Positions 47,455-55,971 of a stretch of 64,000 nt of DNA are shown here, in pieces (positions within the stretch are counted from its first letter, which is position 1; each line of letters begins with the position of its first letter). Source of the stretch: Legionellaceae bacterium (GTDB lineage: Bacteria; Pseudomonadota; Gammaproteobacteria; Legionellales; Legionellaceae); assembly GCA_018061965.1 (NCBI GenBank), contig JAGOTG010000006.1:62001-126000 (forward strand). Direction: 5' to 3'. The notes beneath the pieces were generated by a model. That model ran no database searches and was not told the origin of the DNA. It worked only from the letters and a program-made list of their open reading frames with translations. A program made the translations under genes and the position numbers.

Positions 47455-49191
47455 TCACATAAAATGATAGCGTTCTTGCGCTAAGCGATACAATGGCCGC
47501 CAAATAATATGATTACAAACCAAAACATAAATACACATGACCGCTGTTCCCAACGCGATTTTTGGGAAATTTCCCACAATGGCATTGGCCTGAATATATT
47601 CACCCAAACCTGTTGCTTGTAACCGCACAGAACCCCAGGTCACGGCCTCAGCCACAATACTAGCATTCCATGCCCCACCTGCGGCAGTAATCGCACCCGT
47701 AATGTAATAGGGGAAAATACCCGGGAGTGCTAAGCGCCGCCACCATTGCCAACCAGTCACTCCAAAGTTATCTGCAACCGAATACAAATCACGCGGAATC
47801 AACGACGCACCAGCAATAACATTAAACAAAATATACCACTGCGTTCCTAGAATCATCAAAGGCGTTAACCAAATTTCCACATTCAAATGCCAACGAACGA
47901 TTGCAATGACGACCATAGGATAAAATAAATTAGCTGGAAATGCGGCAACGAATTGAATAATAGGCTGCATTTTTTGCGTCCAATACGGTCGCTGCCCAAT
48001 CCAAACACCGATTGGGATCCACACGACCGAACTTAAGACAATGAGCACAATGACGCGCATTGCCGTGGCCGCACCTAATAAAAATACATGCAATACCTCA
48101 TACCCACTTAACGTCACCAAAATATAAGTGAGCAGACGATACGTCGTGAATCCTATCGCTAAAAATAGCAAGACCGACCACAACCAATCCATGCGTCTGG
48201 CTTTTTTCTGTTGGATTTCTTGGCGCATCCCCAAGCCACGCAAACGCAACCAGCGAAAATTAATAAAGCGATCTTTCATTTCTTGCAGCACGTTATCAGC
48301 ACGTTGCATCATGGGGCTTAAACGGATGAGATCCACTAGCCAAGATTGATACTCTTCTTCTTGAGGCGCTTCTTCCATTTTAAACCGCTCAGACCATGTG
48401 ATCAGGGGTCGAAACAGAATTTGATCATACAAAAAAATAACGATCAACATCATGATGATGGCATAAAACAAAGCATGCACATTGTGTTGCTCAATGGCCA
48501 ACGCAATATAGGATCCAATACCGGGTAACCGGATGTTCTGATGGCCCACTACAATGGCTTCAGACAAAACAACAAAAAACCAACTTGCTGACATAGATAC
48601 CATCATATTCCACAACAAAGACGATACAGAACAGGGCACCTCTACTTTCCAAAAAAATTGCCACGCTGATAATTGAAACATCGAAGAGACTTCACGCAGA
48701 TCAGAGGGGACTGTTTTGAGCGACTGATAAAAACTAAACGTAATATTCCACACTTGCGAAACAAATACCGCAAAAATAGAGGCACATTCTGGGCCTAATA
48801 AACTCCCAGGAAAAAATCGGATAAATCCAATCACCGTAATCGCTAAAAAACTCAAAACAGGAACGGCTTGCATGACATCAATTGCAGGAATAATAATGCG
48901 TTCCGCATGGCGATTTTTCGCAGCAATCGTCCCCACTATAAAAGAAAAAATGACAGAAAACAGCAGTGCGATAAATAAGCGCAAAACAGTGCGTAATGCG
49001 TAACCCGGCAAATTGAGAGGATCCAAAGAAATATGCAAAGGTTCCCCCAATGCATACGGCCTCCCCATTTGTTCACTGGTCCAACCTAAAAAAAAGAAAA
49101 TAGCCAAAACAATAACTAATAATAGCAAATCCCAGCGATTAAAAAATCGACTCATATGGCCAAATTTGTCGTAAATACGATTTTGCTTCAT
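47455..49191 (-). CDS. ABC transporter permease, two BPD_transp_1 domains in one chain
   Basis: 578 aa, about 12 helices: two copies of the SsuC/TauC-like permease, residues ~60-265 and ~340-570, joined by a charged linker. EAA-like loops are 'SMFQLSAWQFFWKVEVPCS' in the first half and 'FGVTGWQWWRRLALPGIFPY' in the second. A single chain could thus form the whole channel with two copies of the ATPase encoded downstream. The periplasmic binding protein must be elsewhere or absent. Confidence 0.88.
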   Translation of the reverse strand: MKQNRIYDKFGHMSRFFNRWDLLLLVIVLAIFFFLGWTSEQMGRPYALGEPLHISLDPLNLPGYALRTVLRLFIALLFSVIFSFIVGTIAAKNRHAERIIIPAIDVMQAVPVLSFLAITVIGFIRFFPGSLLGPECASIFAVFVSQVWNITFSFYQSLKTVPSDLREVSSMFQLSAWQFFWKVEVPCSVSSLLWNMMVSMSASWFFVVLSEAIVVGHQNIRLPGIGSYIALAIEQHNVHALFYAIIMMLIVIFLYDQILFRPLITWSERFKMEEAPQEEEYQSWLVDLIRLSPMMQRADNVLQEMKDRFINFRWLRLRGLGMRQEIQQKKARRMDWLWSVLLFLAIGFTTYRLLTYILVTLSGYEVLHVFLLGAATAMRVIVLIVLSSVVWIPIGVWIGQRPYWTQKMQPIIQFVAAFPANLFYPMVVIAIVRWHLNVEIWLTPLMILGTQWYILFNVIAGASLIPRDLYSVADNFGVTGWQWWRRLALPGIFPYYITGAITAAGGAWNASIVAEAVTWGSVRLQATGLGEYIQANAIVGNFPKIALGTAVMCIYVLVCNHIIWRPLYRLAQERYHFM

Positions 49192-49275
49192 ATATCACTC
49201 AAGCAAATTGAATAGGATTCTTGCTCATGTTACCATAAAAACCAAATTTGATGTTCTTGTCTGGGAGACTCGTGA

Positions 49276-49818
49276 ATGAACTATGCCTCACAAAAACATT
49301 TTTCCTTATTTATCCGGCGTTATATATCGGGATTATTATTCTGGTTCGTATGCACAGTATGTCATGCGACCCCAAGTGAAACCGATTTAGTCGTCTGGGT
49401 AAGCGAAGCAATCGTCACAACCTATACATTTAGTGCAGATAATTTTTTAGACAGACAAAAAACCATTGCGAAATATTTTACCTCCCAGGGTTGGATTAAT
49501 TTTACCAAAGCAATCCAAGCGTCCAAATTGCAAGAATCCGTTGAAAAAAGTCATTATGTTGTTTCCGCTGTGCCCTTATTACCCCCGACCATCAAATTTT
49601 TATCTGCAACTAATGAATGGGAAGCAAAGATGCCCCTGCTAGTCCTATATAAAGGACCGGATTACCAACAAAAACAAACATTGGAAGTTGTGATCACGTT
49701 TATTTCAGCCAAAGGAAATGAAGGGGTCCGCGGTTTGGTTTTAACTAGCTTCACAACCACTGTCACCAAGCCAGCTTGTCGCTGTGAACATGGTTTGAAA
49801 ACAAAGGTGGTTGTGTAA
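49276..49818 (+). CDS. DotI/IcmL-like secreted protein
   Basis: 180 aa with a signal sequence (hydrophobic residues ~14-30, ending ...CHATP). The domain matches the DotI/IcmL periplasmic fold: 'VVWVSEAIVTTYTFSADNFL', 'KYFTSQGWINFTKAIQAS', 'EWEAKMPLLVLYKGP' and the final 'GLVLTSFTT'. True DotI is an inner-membrane part of the type IVB secretion system with a transmembrane anchor; this one looks like a freestanding paralogue, which Legionella and Coxiella relatives also have. No other secretion genes are nearby. Confidence 0.75.
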   Translation: MNYASQKHFSLFIRRYISGLLFWFVCTVCHATPSETDLVVWVSEAIVTTYTFSADNFLDRQKTIAKYFTSQGWINFTKAIQASKLQESVEKSHYVVSAVPLLPPTIKFLSATNEWEAKMPLLVLYKGPDYQQKQTLEVVITFISAKGNEGVRGLVLTSFTTTVTKPACRCEHGLKTKVVV

Positions 49819-49836
49819 AAAAAACGTACCCACCAA

Positions 49837-49919
49837 GTACGTGATCCTGAGCGCGTCTTTTTTGCGCGAAGGATCGGATAGACCTCTGGAGATCCCTCAC
49901 TGCGTTCAGGATGACGTAC
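49837..49919. repeat. Inverted pair of a CATCCTGA-type intergenic repeat
   Basis: GTACGTGATCCTGA (49837-49850) and TCAGGATGACGTAC (49906-49919) are inverted, 13 of 14 matching. Between them GATCC-...-GGATC with GCGCG arms makes a second hairpin (49843-49875). It resembles the widespread 'CATCCTGAGCG...GAAGGATC' dispersed repeats. It may also end transcription of the IcmL-like gene. Confidence 0.55.
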
Positions 49920-49962
49920 CAAGAGAGCTATCAATAAACGATTATTTTACCAAAGGATGGTT

Positions 49963-51045
49963 ATGATCTTAAAAACAGCGCTCTACCAACAGCATGTGGA
50001 CCTAGGGGCAAAAATGGTTGATTTCCATGGTTGGTCTATGCCCCTGCACTATGGCTCACAATTGCAAGAACACCAAGAGGTCCGCTCAAATGCTGGGCTC
50101 TTTGATGTCTCACATATGACTGTTATTGATATATTAGGCGCCGGCGGCCGACAATTTTTACGGTTACTTCTGACCCATGACATCGATCAACTTCCTCACA
50201 TCGGTCGTGCTTTGTATTCTTGTATGTGTAATCGATATGGTGGCATTATCGACGATTTGATTGTATACCAACGTGGCCCTGACAATTATCGTTTAGTGCT
50301 CAATTCTGCCACCAAAGTGAATGATTTGGCATGGATTCGCCAGCATATTCAAGGCTATGCTGCCGATTTACAAGAACGTACGGATTTAGCAATGATTGCA
50401 GTCCAAGGTCCTCAAGCAATTGCAAAAACGTTAGAACTGCTCACACCTATGCAAGCTGACGCAGTCTCCACTATGGGTCCTTTTGAATGCGTAGAGCCAG
50501 ATAATATGTTTTTTGCTCGCACTGGTTATACTGGAGAAGACGGGTTAGAAATCATCGCTGCCCCAGAACGTACTCTTCAACTGTGGAAAGACTTGATTCA
50601 AACCGGTGTCAAACCCTGTGGTTTGGCTGCACGAGACACGTTACGGATTGAAGCTGGTTTGTTACTCTATGGTCAAGACATGGACGAAAAGACCAGTCCT
50701 TTAGAATCAGGATTAAATTGGACCGTTACTTGGGATCCCCAAGACCGAGATTTTATCGGACGCAGTGCATTGATGTCTCAAAAACAACAAGGTTTAAAAC
50801 AAAAATTAGTCGGACTGCGGTTGCAAGACAAAGGCGTCATGCGCGCTGGCCAAAAAGTTGTTATTGAGGGATTGCCAGATGGGATTATTACCAGTGGTAC
50901 TTTTTCACCCTCTCTCAATCAATCCATTGCTTTTGCAAGAGTTCCTTACGCAACGCAAGGGGACGTCTTAGTAGAAATTCGCGACAAACTCTATCGTGCA
51001 CAAACTAATAAACTCCGTTTTATTCAAAAAGGAAAAACATCATGA
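49963..51045 (+). CDS. gcvT: Glycine cleavage system T protein (aminomethyltransferase)
   Basis: 360 aa from the ATG at 49963, spaced well from AAAGG; the ATG two codons earlier is too close. 'HVDLGAKMVDFHGWSMPLHY', 'GLFDVSHMTV', 'YGGIIDDLIVYQ' (folate-site Asp), 'FFARTGYTGEDGLEI' and 'GLAARDTLRIEAGLLLYGQD' are conserved. It releases ammonia and passes the methylene group to tetrahydrofolate. No glycine riboswitch was seen upstream. Confidence 0.97.
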   Translation: MILKTALYQQHVDLGAKMVDFHGWSMPLHYGSQLQEHQEVRSNAGLFDVSHMTVIDILGAGGRQFLRLLLTHDIDQLPHIGRALYSCMCNRYGGIIDDLIVYQRGPDNYRLVLNSATKVNDLAWIRQHIQGYAADLQERTDLAMIAVQGPQAIAKTLELLTPMQADAVSTMGPFECVEPDNMFFARTGYTGEDGLEIIAAPERTLQLWKDLIQTGVKPCGLAARDTLRIEAGLLLYGQDMDEKTSPLESGLNWTVTWDPQDRDFIGRSALMSQKQQGLKQKLVGLRLQDKGVMRAGQKVVIEGLPDGIITSGTFSPSLNQSIAFARVPYATQGDVLVEIRDKLYRAQTNKLRFIQKGKTS

Positions 51046-51434
51046 AACATTTACGATTTACATCCACTCATGAATGGCTCAACACGGAAGAAGACAACAT
51101 GAGCGTTGGCATCACCAAACATGCGCAAAGTTTGCTAGGTGATATGGTATACGTTGAATTACCTTCAGTGGGCACCGAAGTCAAAGCAGGAGAGGAGATG
51201 GGGGTTTTAGAATCAGTCAAAGCAGCAGCTGAAATTTACGCACCTATCAGCGGCGTAATCACTTCCGTCAATGCAAGAGTCACCGAAGAGCCTGAACTGT
51301 TAAACAAAGATCCTTACGGAGAAGGATGGCTGGTCAAAATTCAACCAAATCAGTCTGAGGCAGCTCGAGAAGAAATCAATGAATTATTTAAAGAAGCAGA
51401 CTATTTAGAAGATATCGCTGCTGAGGGACATTAA
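51042..51434 (+). CDS. gcvH: Glycine cleavage system H protein
   Basis: 130 aa lipoyl carrier. The lipoylated Lys is in 'GVLESVKAAAEIYAPISG'. 'STHEWLN' at the start and 'DPYGEGWLVKI' are family marks. The start overlaps gcvT by four bases. Confidence 0.97.
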   Translation: MKHLRFTSTHEWLNTEEDNMSVGITKHAQSLLGDMVYVELPSVGTEVKAGEEMGVLESVKAAAEIYAPISGVITSVNARVTEEPELLNKDPYGEGWLVKIQPNQSEAAREEINELFKEADYLEDIAAEGH

Positions 51435-51436
51435 TT

Positions 51437-52807
51437 ATGCCTTTCATTCCGCATACGGAACAAGACAAGCATGAGATGTTGGAAAGTATTGGTGCACCGG
51501 ATATCAGCGCATTGTTTGATGAAATCCCCGCTAAACTGATTCATCGAGGCTTACCCAACATCCCAGCCGGGATCAATGAAATGACCCTATTGTCCTTGGC
51601 CAAAGACTATGCGGAACTCAATAAAAACGACCTATGTTTTATAGGTGCTGGGGCTTATGATCATCATTGTCCCGCAGCAGTTTGGGATATTGCCATGCGT
51701 GGCGAGTTTTTAACTGCTTACACCCCTTACCAAGCAGAAGCCAGTCAAGGCACCTTGCAATTACTTTATGAATTTCAAACAATGATCGCCGAACTGACAG
51801 GCTTACCAGTGGCGAATGCGTCGATGTACGATGGTGCATCAGCGCTTGCTGAAGCCGCGCTCATGGCCGTTCGAATTCAGCGCCATGAACAACCGAAAAT
51901 ACTGGTGGCTGGCACATTACACCCCTTTTACCGGGACACCTTGGCTACGATATTAAGTAATCAGCATATTGAATTGCTCACGTTGCCTTTTGATAGTCAA
52001 TTAGGTATTACGGCACTGATGGCGTGTGAGGCGTATCAAGACCAAAAAATTTCTGCGTTGATTATTCCTCAGCCTAATTTTTTTGGCTGCTTAGAGCAAG
52101 TCGATGAACTGAGTGATTGGGCTCATCACCACCAGATTATCAGTATTGCTTGCGTCAATCCTACTTCCTTAGCAATTTTAAAACCACCCGGCCAATGGGG
52201 CAAATTCGGTGTTGATATTGCGTGTGGTGAAGGCCAACCCTTGGGCGCACCCATGGCCTCAGGCGGTCCTTATTTCGGCTTTTTCAGTACCCGATTGGAG
52301 CATGTGAGACAATTACCAGGACGCTTAATTGGTCAAACCCTCGATCAAGCCGGAAAAATCGGGTACACCCTCACCTTGCAAGCACGCGAACAACATATTC
52401 GACGAGCAAAAGCCACTTCCAATATTTGTACCAATCAAGGTTTATTAGTCACAGTTGCGACATTGTATATGAGTTTACTGGGACCAGAAGGATTGGCGCA
52501 AACGGCGCAACACTGTCATCATAATACCCACAGTTTGGTGGAGGCTATACAAAAAATTCCAGGGGTAGAATTAGTATTTTCTGCACCTTATTTTCATGAA
52601 GCGTTGTTACGCTTGCCTTATCCAGCAGCCGATATTTTAACTGCGATGCATCAACAAGGCATTGCCGCCGGTTACCCAGTTGACGAACACTATCCAAACT
52701 TGCACAATACTATTTTGGTTTGTGCCACAGAAAGACGAACGGCAGCAGATATTGAGCGCTACGTTAGCGCACTGCAATTAGCAATCAAATCTCAAGGAAC
52801 ACTATGA
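51437..52807 (+). CDS. gcvPA: Glycine dehydrogenase (decarboxylating) subunit 1
   Basis: 456 aa, the N-terminal half of the P protein as a separate subunit: 'MPFIPHTEQDKHEMLESIGA', 'FIGAGAYDHHCPAAV', 'YQAEASQGTLQLLYEFQTMI', 'NASMYDGASALAEAALMA'. Together with GcvPB it decarboxylates glycine. The start is two bases after the gcvH stop, and its stop overlaps the YciI-like gene (ATGA). Confidence 0.96.
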   Translation: MPFIPHTEQDKHEMLESIGAPDISALFDEIPAKLIHRGLPNIPAGINEMTLLSLAKDYAELNKNDLCFIGAGAYDHHCPAAVWDIAMRGEFLTAYTPYQAEASQGTLQLLYEFQTMIAELTGLPVANASMYDGASALAEAALMAVRIQRHEQPKILVAGTLHPFYRDTLATILSNQHIELLTLPFDSQLGITALMACEAYQDQKISALIIPQPNFFGCLEQVDELSDWAHHHQIISIACVNPTSLAILKPPGQWGKFGVDIACGEGQPLGAPMASGGPYFGFFSTRLEHVRQLPGRLIGQTLDQAGKIGYTLTLQAREQHIRRAKATSNICTNQGLLVTVATLYMSLLGPEGLAQTAQHCHHNTHSLVEAIQKIPGVELVFSAPYFHEALLRLPYPAADILTAMHQQGIAAGYPVDEHYPNLHNTILVCATERRTAADIERYVSALQLAIKSQGTL

Positions 52808-53112
52808 TTATTGTGCACCTTTCTTACATTGCCCCTCTGACTGAGGTAGATAAATACTTACAAGCACATCGCGAGTTTTTAGATTATTATTATAAACAGG
52901 GATTGCTGTTAGCGTCTGGCCCAACCATACCCAGAACAGGCGGCATCATTATCGCGCTTACCCAAGATAAAGCTGCTGTCGAAACTATTTTTAAATCCGA
53001 CCCTTACTATTTAGCAGACATCGCAAAATACGAGTTTACAGTATTTACTCCGGTGAAACATAGAGAAGAAATCAAAGATTTAATCCGCAGTTCCGAGGGT
53101 CAAGTATGTTAA
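52804..53112 (+). CDS. YciI-like protein inside the glycine cleavage operon
   Basis: 102 aa of the YciI ferredoxin-like fold: 'VHLSYIAPLTEVDKYLQAHR', 'QGLLLASGP' and 'SDPYYLADIAKYEFTVF'. The conserved His (in 'AHREF') and Asp (in 'FLDYYY') of the family are present. It overlaps gcvPA by four bases and gcvPB by seven, so it must be made together with them. YciI proteins are poorly characterised; a role in handling a reactive glycine or folate intermediate is only a guess from context. Confidence 0.8.
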   Translation: MIIVHLSYIAPLTEVDKYLQAHREFLDYYYKQGLLLASGPTIPRTGGIIIALTQDKAAVETIFKSDPYYLADIAKYEFTVFTPVKHREEIKDLIRSSEGQVC

Positions 53113-54593
53113 TTTTCGAACAATCACAACCTTCGAGACAGGCACACGCTCAGGGGCCCGGCCCCATTCACAGCCCTTATTCCATTCCTAAAGCATTCCA
53201 ACGCAACACCCCGCCCAGATTACCTTCCTGTTCTGAATTACAAGTTGTCCGTCACTACACTCGTTTGTCACAAAAAAACTTTTCCATCGATACCCATTTT
53301 TATCCATTGGGATCGTGCACGATGAAATATAATCCAAGGGGTGTGCAACATGCCGCCTCTCTAGCCGGATTTTTAAATCGACACCCTTTAACGCCCGATC
53401 ACCATAGCCAAGGTGTGCTACAAGCTTTATTTGAGTTACAAGAGTATCTGCAAGACATCACAGGTATGACCCATGTTTCTTTAACACCGATGGCTGGTTC
53501 ACAAGGAGAGTTTGCTGGGGTCGCCATGATCAAGGCCTACCATCAAACGCGCGGAGATACTCAACGCGATGAGATTCTCATTCCTGATGCAGCCCATGGA
53601 ACCAATCCTGCTTCCGCAACCATTTGTGGCTATAAAATAGTTGATTTGGCGACGAAACAAGACGGTGAAATCGATTTGGTAGAACTGCGTGCCAAAGTAG
53701 GACCGAAAACCGCCGGAATTATGCTCACCAATCCCTCTACTTTGGGATTATTTATGTGCCAAATTCAAGAAGTCGCACAAATCATTCATCAAGCCGGTGG
53801 TTTGTTATACTATGACGGCGCCAATCTCAATGCTATTATCGGCAAAGTTAAGCCCGGAGATATGGGCTTTGATGTCATGCATCTGAATTTACATAAAACT
53901 TTTGCAACCCCACATGGTGGCGGTGGACCTGGTTCTGGCCCAGTAGCAGCTGGTCCGCGTTTAGCACCTTTTTTACCGGGTCCTATCGTGTTACTCCAAG
54001 ATAAACATTATCGTTTTGCGAGCAAAAAAGATCTGCCACACAGTATTGGGCGTTTGTCTTGTTTTATGGGAAACATCGGAATCTTATTGCGGGCTTATTT
54101 TTATATTCGCTTACTTGGCCATCAGGGGCTAGAACGCATTTCCGAACATGCCGTTCTAAATGCCAATTATTTATTAGCCCGTCTCAGCCAAATAGGATTT
54201 CATCCCGCTTACCCAAAACGCCGTGCGAGCCATGAATTCGTACTCACTTTAAAGCAAGAAAAAAAGGATTATGGTATTTCAGCCATGGATTTGGCGAAAC
54301 GATTATTAGATTTCGATGTCCACGCTCCCACTACTTATTTCCCGATTATGGTCCCAGAATGCTTATTGATTGAACCAACTGAAACCGAATGCAAAGAAAC
54401 GTTGGATCAATTTGTCACTATCATGCAAACCATTTTGCAAGAAGCCAAAACAGATCCGCAGCGATTAAAGGATGCGCCGCATACTTTACCGGTCAAACGA
54501 CTGGATGATGTGAAGGCAGCACGCGAATTACGTTTAAATTATTATACAACTCTTTCAACCAACAAGGAGCCACTCACCTCAAAAGAAACTTAG
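53106..54593 (+). CDS. gcvPB: Glycine dehydrogenase (decarboxylating) subunit 2
   Basis: 495 aa, the PLP-binding half. Schiff-base Lys in 'LNLHKTFATPHGGGGPGSGP'. 'FYPLGSCTMKYNP', 'PDAAHGTNPASA' and 'YDGANLNAI' are present. The start lies within the end of the YciI-like gene. It completes T-H-PA-PB; the lipoamide dehydrogenase (L protein) is not in the window. Confidence 0.97.
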   Translation: MLIFEQSQPSRQAHAQGPGPIHSPYSIPKAFQRNTPPRLPSCSELQVVRHYTRLSQKNFSIDTHFYPLGSCTMKYNPRGVQHAASLAGFLNRHPLTPDHHSQGVLQALFELQEYLQDITGMTHVSLTPMAGSQGEFAGVAMIKAYHQTRGDTQRDEILIPDAAHGTNPASATICGYKIVDLATKQDGEIDLVELRAKVGPKTAGIMLTNPSTLGLFMCQIQEVAQIIHQAGGLLYYDGANLNAIIGKVKPGDMGFDVMHLNLHKTFATPHGGGGPGSGPVAAGPRLAPFLPGPIVLLQDKHYRFASKKDLPHSIGRLSCFMGNIGILLRAYFYIRLLGHQGLERISEHAVLNANYLLARLSQIGFHPAYPKRRASHEFVLTLKQEKKDYGISAMDLAKRLLDFDVHAPTTYFPIMVPECLLIEPTETECKETLDQFVTIMQTILQEAKTDPQRLKDAPHTLPVKRLDDVKAARELRLNYYTTLSTNKEPLTSKET

Positions 54594-54655
54594 TACACCC
54601 GCGTTTTTATGGACAAAAGGAGGTATACTCCTCATTTCAATCAGGGAGATTGACT

Positions 54656-54925
54656 ATGCATATCAAAGTGTTTTCACAACGCTTTAATCGAGAGTTGGCA
54701 GGGATGGATTTACCAGACGATTTAAACGAAAAAATCAAAGCTATTGCTAAAGTATTTTCAGTGACACGACATATGGCAAACGCCATGATTTTTGGGCATA
54801 TCTTGCCTCCAGAGGATCAGCTCGATAGAATTGCAGAAGTACTAGATGTATGCCCTCACTGGTTAAGTGGGAAAATTGATAAACGCAAAGCGTATTCTGG
54901 CCGAGAAATGTTCGACGCAGAATAA
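54656..54925 (+). CDS. Small HTH-like protein of unknown role
   Basis: 89 aa from the ATG at 54656 (GGGAG eight bases upstream; an in-frame TTG two codons earlier is less likely). The middle 'FSVTRHMANAMIFGHILPPE', then 'QLDRIAEVLDVCPHWLSGK' has the spacing of an XRE/lambda-repressor-type HTH: a helix with an A-x3-G turn, then 'L-x2-IA-x2-L-x-V'. It may be a DNA-binding regulator, but key Gln/Ser positions are unusual. It lies after the glycine cleavage operon with 62 bases between. Confidence 0.5.
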   Translation: MHIKVFSQRFNRELAGMDLPDDLNEKIKAIAKVFSVTRHMANAMIFGHILPPEDQLDRIAEVLDVCPHWLSGKIDKRKAYSGREMFDAE

Positions 54926-54986
54926 ACTGCACCACGCAGATCACAACTAGGACTGACACGATATCTCAGTGCAACATTGCAGTATT

Positions 54987-55013
54987 GGTAGGATGGGAAC
55001 AACCCACCCTACC
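54987..55013. repeat. Hairpin GGTAGGATGGG / CCCACCCTACC
   Basis: An 11-bp stem with one mismatch and a 5-base loop, not followed by a T-run. It looks like a dispersed GGTAGGGTGGG-type repeat rather than a classical terminator. Confidence 0.45.
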
Positions 55014-55057
55014 ATAGGTTGACACCAGATTTGTTCAGTCCCACAATCGAGACTATT

Positions 55058-55870
55058 ATGGAATGCCTCAGCTATTGTATCGCCAGCAAAATAGATTTAA
55101 GTCGCCTAGACAATTATTATAAAACAGGAGATGTCAATCATACTGCAGTTCGCTTTCGTGATGTCCTCAAGCTCACCACTAATCAACCTGGCGTTTTAAT
55201 TTTTGTGTTTAAAAATGGGACTGTTGTATCCTGGGGCATCAAACGGCATGCCATTAACCCGTATTTAGAAACGATCAAGCTTTTTGCAGAAAAACCCGTA
55301 CTATTTCAAGTTCGTGATGAATTCATTTATTTGCATGGAGATGATAAAACAGCCATCGAACCTCATGGTTATTTTGAAGTAGACTGTTTGACCATTGACA
55401 GAGCATTGGACAGTGATGACATCAAACTCAGCATTTCTTACGGGTTTTCTCAATCTGTAAAATTGCAGTATTTTGAAACCATTCTAGAGTCATTAATTGA
55501 TAAATATACGCCGCTACTCCACAGTTTATCAACTACTGGAAAAATCGGTGTGCGGCGTAAGCAAATTCGCAAAATTATTGGGGAACTGATTGGTGCCAAA
55601 AGCGAGATGAATTTGCTCTCTAATTTTCTCTATCACCCTAAATACTTCTGGCAGCATCCCACTCTAGAAGAATACTATATTATGCTAGAGCGTTATTTAC
55701 ATATTCAACGCCGCGTGAATGCCATCAATCATCGGTTAGATACCTTGAATGAAATCTTTGATATGTTCAACAGTTATATGGAAAATCGCCATTCTCACCA
55801 CCTAGAAATCATTATTATCGTCATTATCACGATAGAAACTGTATTTGCAGCTATGAATTTCCATTTCTAG
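55058..55870 (+). CDS. RMD1/DUF155-family protein with C-terminal membrane helix
   Basis: 270 aa from the ATG at 55058. The family marks 'VRFRDVLKLT', 'VLIFVFKNGTVVSWG' and 'DDIKLSISYGFSQSVKLQYF' are present, followed by a helical region ('RVNAINHRLDTLNEIFDMF') and a final membrane helix ('LEIIIIVIITIETVFAAMNF'). In yeast and man, relatives (Rmd1, RMND1) are mitochondrial; in bacteria the function is unknown. Full length. Confidence 0.8.
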   Translation: MECLSYCIASKIDLSRLDNYYKTGDVNHTAVRFRDVLKLTTNQPGVLIFVFKNGTVVSWGIKRHAINPYLETIKLFAEKPVLFQVRDEFIYLHGDDKTAIEPHGYFEVDCLTIDRALDSDDIKLSISYGFSQSVKLQYFETILESLIDKYTPLLHSLSTTGKIGVRRKQIRKIIGELIGAKSEMNLLSNFLYHPKYFWQHPTLEEYYIMLERYLHIQRRVNAINHRLDTLNEIFDMFNSYMENRHSHHLEIIIIVIITIETVFAAMNFHF

Positions 55871-55911
55871 TTCGGATCATAGTGTTTTTATTGTCAAATT
55901 GATCAAAATTA

Positions 55912-55940
55912 TTGCAGATCCATCTTGCCTATGGTACAAT
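55912..55940 (+). promoter_or_regulatory. Sigma-70-type promoter of the gene at 55972
   Basis: TTGCAG (55912-55917), 17 bases, TACAAT (55935-55940), 31 bases before the ATG at 55972. It argues against the longer reading that would start at 55912. Confidence 0.55.
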
Positions 55941-55971
55941 GTACCTTTCAGGGATTATGGAGGTATTGCGT

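Noticed and set aside
49819..49962. Glycine riboswitch upstream of gcvT
   Set aside because: The gap is filled by an inverted dispersed repeat; none of the conserved glycine aptamer segments was seen.
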